From: Ditylenchus dipsaci
Taxonomy: Eukaryota; Nematoda; Chromadorea; Rhabditida; Anguinidae
Direction: 5' to 3'
DNA length: 64,000 nucleotides
Assembly (NCBI GenBank): GCA_004194705.1
Contig: SADC01000086.1
Span: 62,001 to 126,000 of the forward strand
The position numbers were made by a program, and so were the translations under genes. Positions 62,411 through 64,000 of this stretch are shown piece after piece. The first letter of the stretch is position 1. Every line of letters begins with the position of its first letter. Under the pieces are notes generated by a model. It was given only the letters and a program-made list of their open reading frames with translations, had not been told where the DNA came from and ran no database searches.

Positions 62411-63269
62411 CATCTGACTGGGATTCTGATCCGTTCAATCGATTTTTGCAACAGTTTACTTAGTTTACTTTATTAAACCCCCAAAAACCAATTATTTTCG
62501 GCTTTTGGTCATTTTGGAGCGGATCCTAAGCCATCTGGTTTTCGCCTCCCCTGAAATTTCTAGAAAATTGACCAAATTGCATTAATTTTTTTTCAAATTG
62601 CTGATTTCGTGCCGAGAATCCACAGCAAGACAAAATAGTTACACGCTCTAACTTATTTTTTTGAAATTATTACTTTATTGATGAGAATAGTTACAAGATA
62701 GTTACAAGGTCAAAATATTAGGTCGTGTTAAAGTTCCGTCGTTTTTTTTCAAAAGCAATATTTGTGGCGTTTGAGGTGAGCTTGAGGTGAGCTTGAGCTT
62801 GAGGCGACTTGAGTGAGGACATTATATCGAGGGTTGACTCTACCTCTATTCCAAAAAATGTCACTCATTGAATTTTCCCTATTCCACTTTTTCACTAATT
62901 ATGAGTTGTCAACCTCTTCAAAATTATCAAAAGATGTAATTTTCGCTCTCCACTTCTTGTTATAGTTTTTTAGTTAGATCAAATTAAACTGTGCTTTCAC
63001 CAAAATATTTTGCAATGCAAAATTAATATTGGTTTTTTGCATTTTTGCTAGAATTGTTAAAAATAAATTTCACACTGACATGTAGCCTTAAATCTTAACT
63101 ATCTAACGAGCTACCAAACTATACTCAATTTGACGGGTGTAGCACGACTTGAGCAATGAGATTGCGACAGATGATGACGACTGTTAAAAAAAACACTGTG
63201 AGATTATAACAGCAAGATTTGCGCACAAAGATTCGCGCTGCACTTTTTGCACTGCAAGATTTGTGACGC
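62411..63269. other. Gene-free stretch
   Basis: 62750-62850 has GTGAGCTTGAGG direct repeats followed by an ATATCGAGGGTTGACTC pogo-type end. Near 63085 the TGTAGCCTTAAATCTTAACT word is related to the shared foldback motif. 63190-63265 repeats a GCAAGATTTG word. No exon. Confidence 0.45.
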
Positions 63270-63515
63270 AAGATTTTTAAAGGGCCATTGCCGTCCCCGA
63301 GAACGGCTGTTCCCCGCCAATTCAAATTTTTTCTGAATCATTGAAATTCTGTACTGATTTTTCAACTTGGTTTTCTGACAAAACTATACCTAAAATTAAA
63401 TTCTAGGCCTTGTTTTGTTAGAAACAAGTTAAAAAACTAGTACAGAAGTTGAATGGTTAGCACGAAATTTGAATTGACGGGGGACAGTTCAAAAACAGGT
63501 GGCAACGGCCCTTTA
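63270..63515. repeat. Foldback, TTTAAAGGGCCATTGCCG ends
   Basis: TTTAAAGGGCCATTGCCGTC pairs with GGCAACGGCCCTTTAAAG. Inner arms CCTTGTTTTGTTAGAAA and GGTTTTCTGACAAAAC. Same family as 11617-11875 and 49984-50225. Confidence 0.7.
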
Positions 63516-63828
63516 AAGGGCATGCTCGTCGCCGATGGGAATATTTTGAAAGGCGGGACCACGAAATTCAAACGAAATTAATTAAACGAAATTTTGGAAA
63601 AAGTCGAGGAAGAATTACACCTCCAGTGGGAATCGAACCGCGAACAACTTTGCAGTTCGCCGCCGCTATCCCACTAGGCCACCGATATATTGAAAGAAGG
63701 AACAGTTTTTGATTACTTATTGCCCGCAGGGTACTTAATTAAAATTATTTTGAAATAATTCTCGTTTCAATTGACCTGGTACCCGCCTTTCAAAATATTC
63801 CATCGGCGGCGAGCATGCCCCTTTAAAG
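63511..63828. mobile_element. MITE with TTTAAAGGGCATGCTCG ends and tRNA-like core
   Basis: CTTTAAAGGGCATGCTCGTC, then GGGAATATTTTGAAAGGCGG; right end is its exact complement (CCGCCTTTCAAAATATTCC, GAGCATGCCCCTTTAAAG). It shares its left terminus with the end of the previous element. The middle holds the tRNA-like sequence at 63619-63683. Confidence 0.75.
63619..63683 (-). ncRNA. tRNA-like sequence in MITE loop
   Basis: Minus strand GGTGGCCTAGTGGGATAGCG (box A-like TAGTGGGATAGCGG), a GCGAAC..GTTCGC hairpin where the anticodon arm should be, and CGGTTCGATTCCC (box B). It is 65 bases with an oversized loop and no separate T stem, so a functional tRNA is doubtful. Confidence 0.4.
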
Positions 63829-64000
63829 GTAGAATTGCAAGGTTTTTTTTAAAAACGATGGCAAAATTCGAACCTCTGCAACTTTTAGTAAATGCATTTA
63901 AAAATAAACAAACACCAAGAATTTCGAAAAAAAAACATTTTTTTTGTTTTAAAACAATTTTTGATTTTTAAAGAATGTAACTGAATTGTCGCCCCTAAAG
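63829..64000. other. End of window
   Basis: No feature supported. Confidence 0.3.

Overview
The window is eukaryotic, AT-rich and probably from an invertebrate animal. Coding sequence sits in short exons (about 50-300 bases) bounded by GT..AG introns whose acceptors are mostly TTTTAG or TTTTCAG. The intervening DNA is packed with short inverted-repeat transposons of hAT, Tigger/pogo and MULE type. A nematode or another compact invertebrate genome would fit, but no marker fixes the taxon. All exon models below were read by eye from frame, splice sites and protein similarity.

The main content is a cluster of genes built from many RRM (RNA-recognition motif) domains of the hnRNP A/B-Musashi-DAZAP style, with a recurrent PHxIDG signature. 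Gene A (minus, 12245 to 2085) has eleven exons and up to ten RRMs. Gene B (plus, 15887 to 22779) has about four RRMs and an acidic tail. Gene C (minus, about 27285 to 25122) has about five RRM units and a hydrophobic tail. In gene A and most of B and C, nearly every exon starts with the C-terminal half of one RRM (helix 2, strands 4-5) and ends with the N-terminal half of the next (strands 1-3), and nearly all these introns are phase 0. Exons are therefore interchangeable, skippable cassettes. In gene A the exons fall into two tandem homologous blocks of five (1-5 and 6-10) followed by a terminal exon that resembles the start of the same block.

A and B diverge from the 12.4-15.9 kb interval; B and C are tail to tail. 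The B 3' part plus C was duplicated: copy 1 starts at 19370 and runs through gene C, copy 2 starts at 29550 and ends at about 46797. Copy 2 was enlarged by later insertions, including a hAT transposon (35034-37888), and it lies around a separate six-exon membrane-protein gene (39784-41284). Its gene C copy (D, 45659-46797) is decayed and cut by a FLYWCH-MULE transposon relic (about 46797-48400). The B copy has a frameshifted tail.

The last 15 kb (49-64 kb) is mostly nested foldback and MITE-like elements, several with clear target-site duplications, plus one unrecognised multi-exon gene or pseudogene (53190-56661). Several repeats carry tRNA-like box B sequences.
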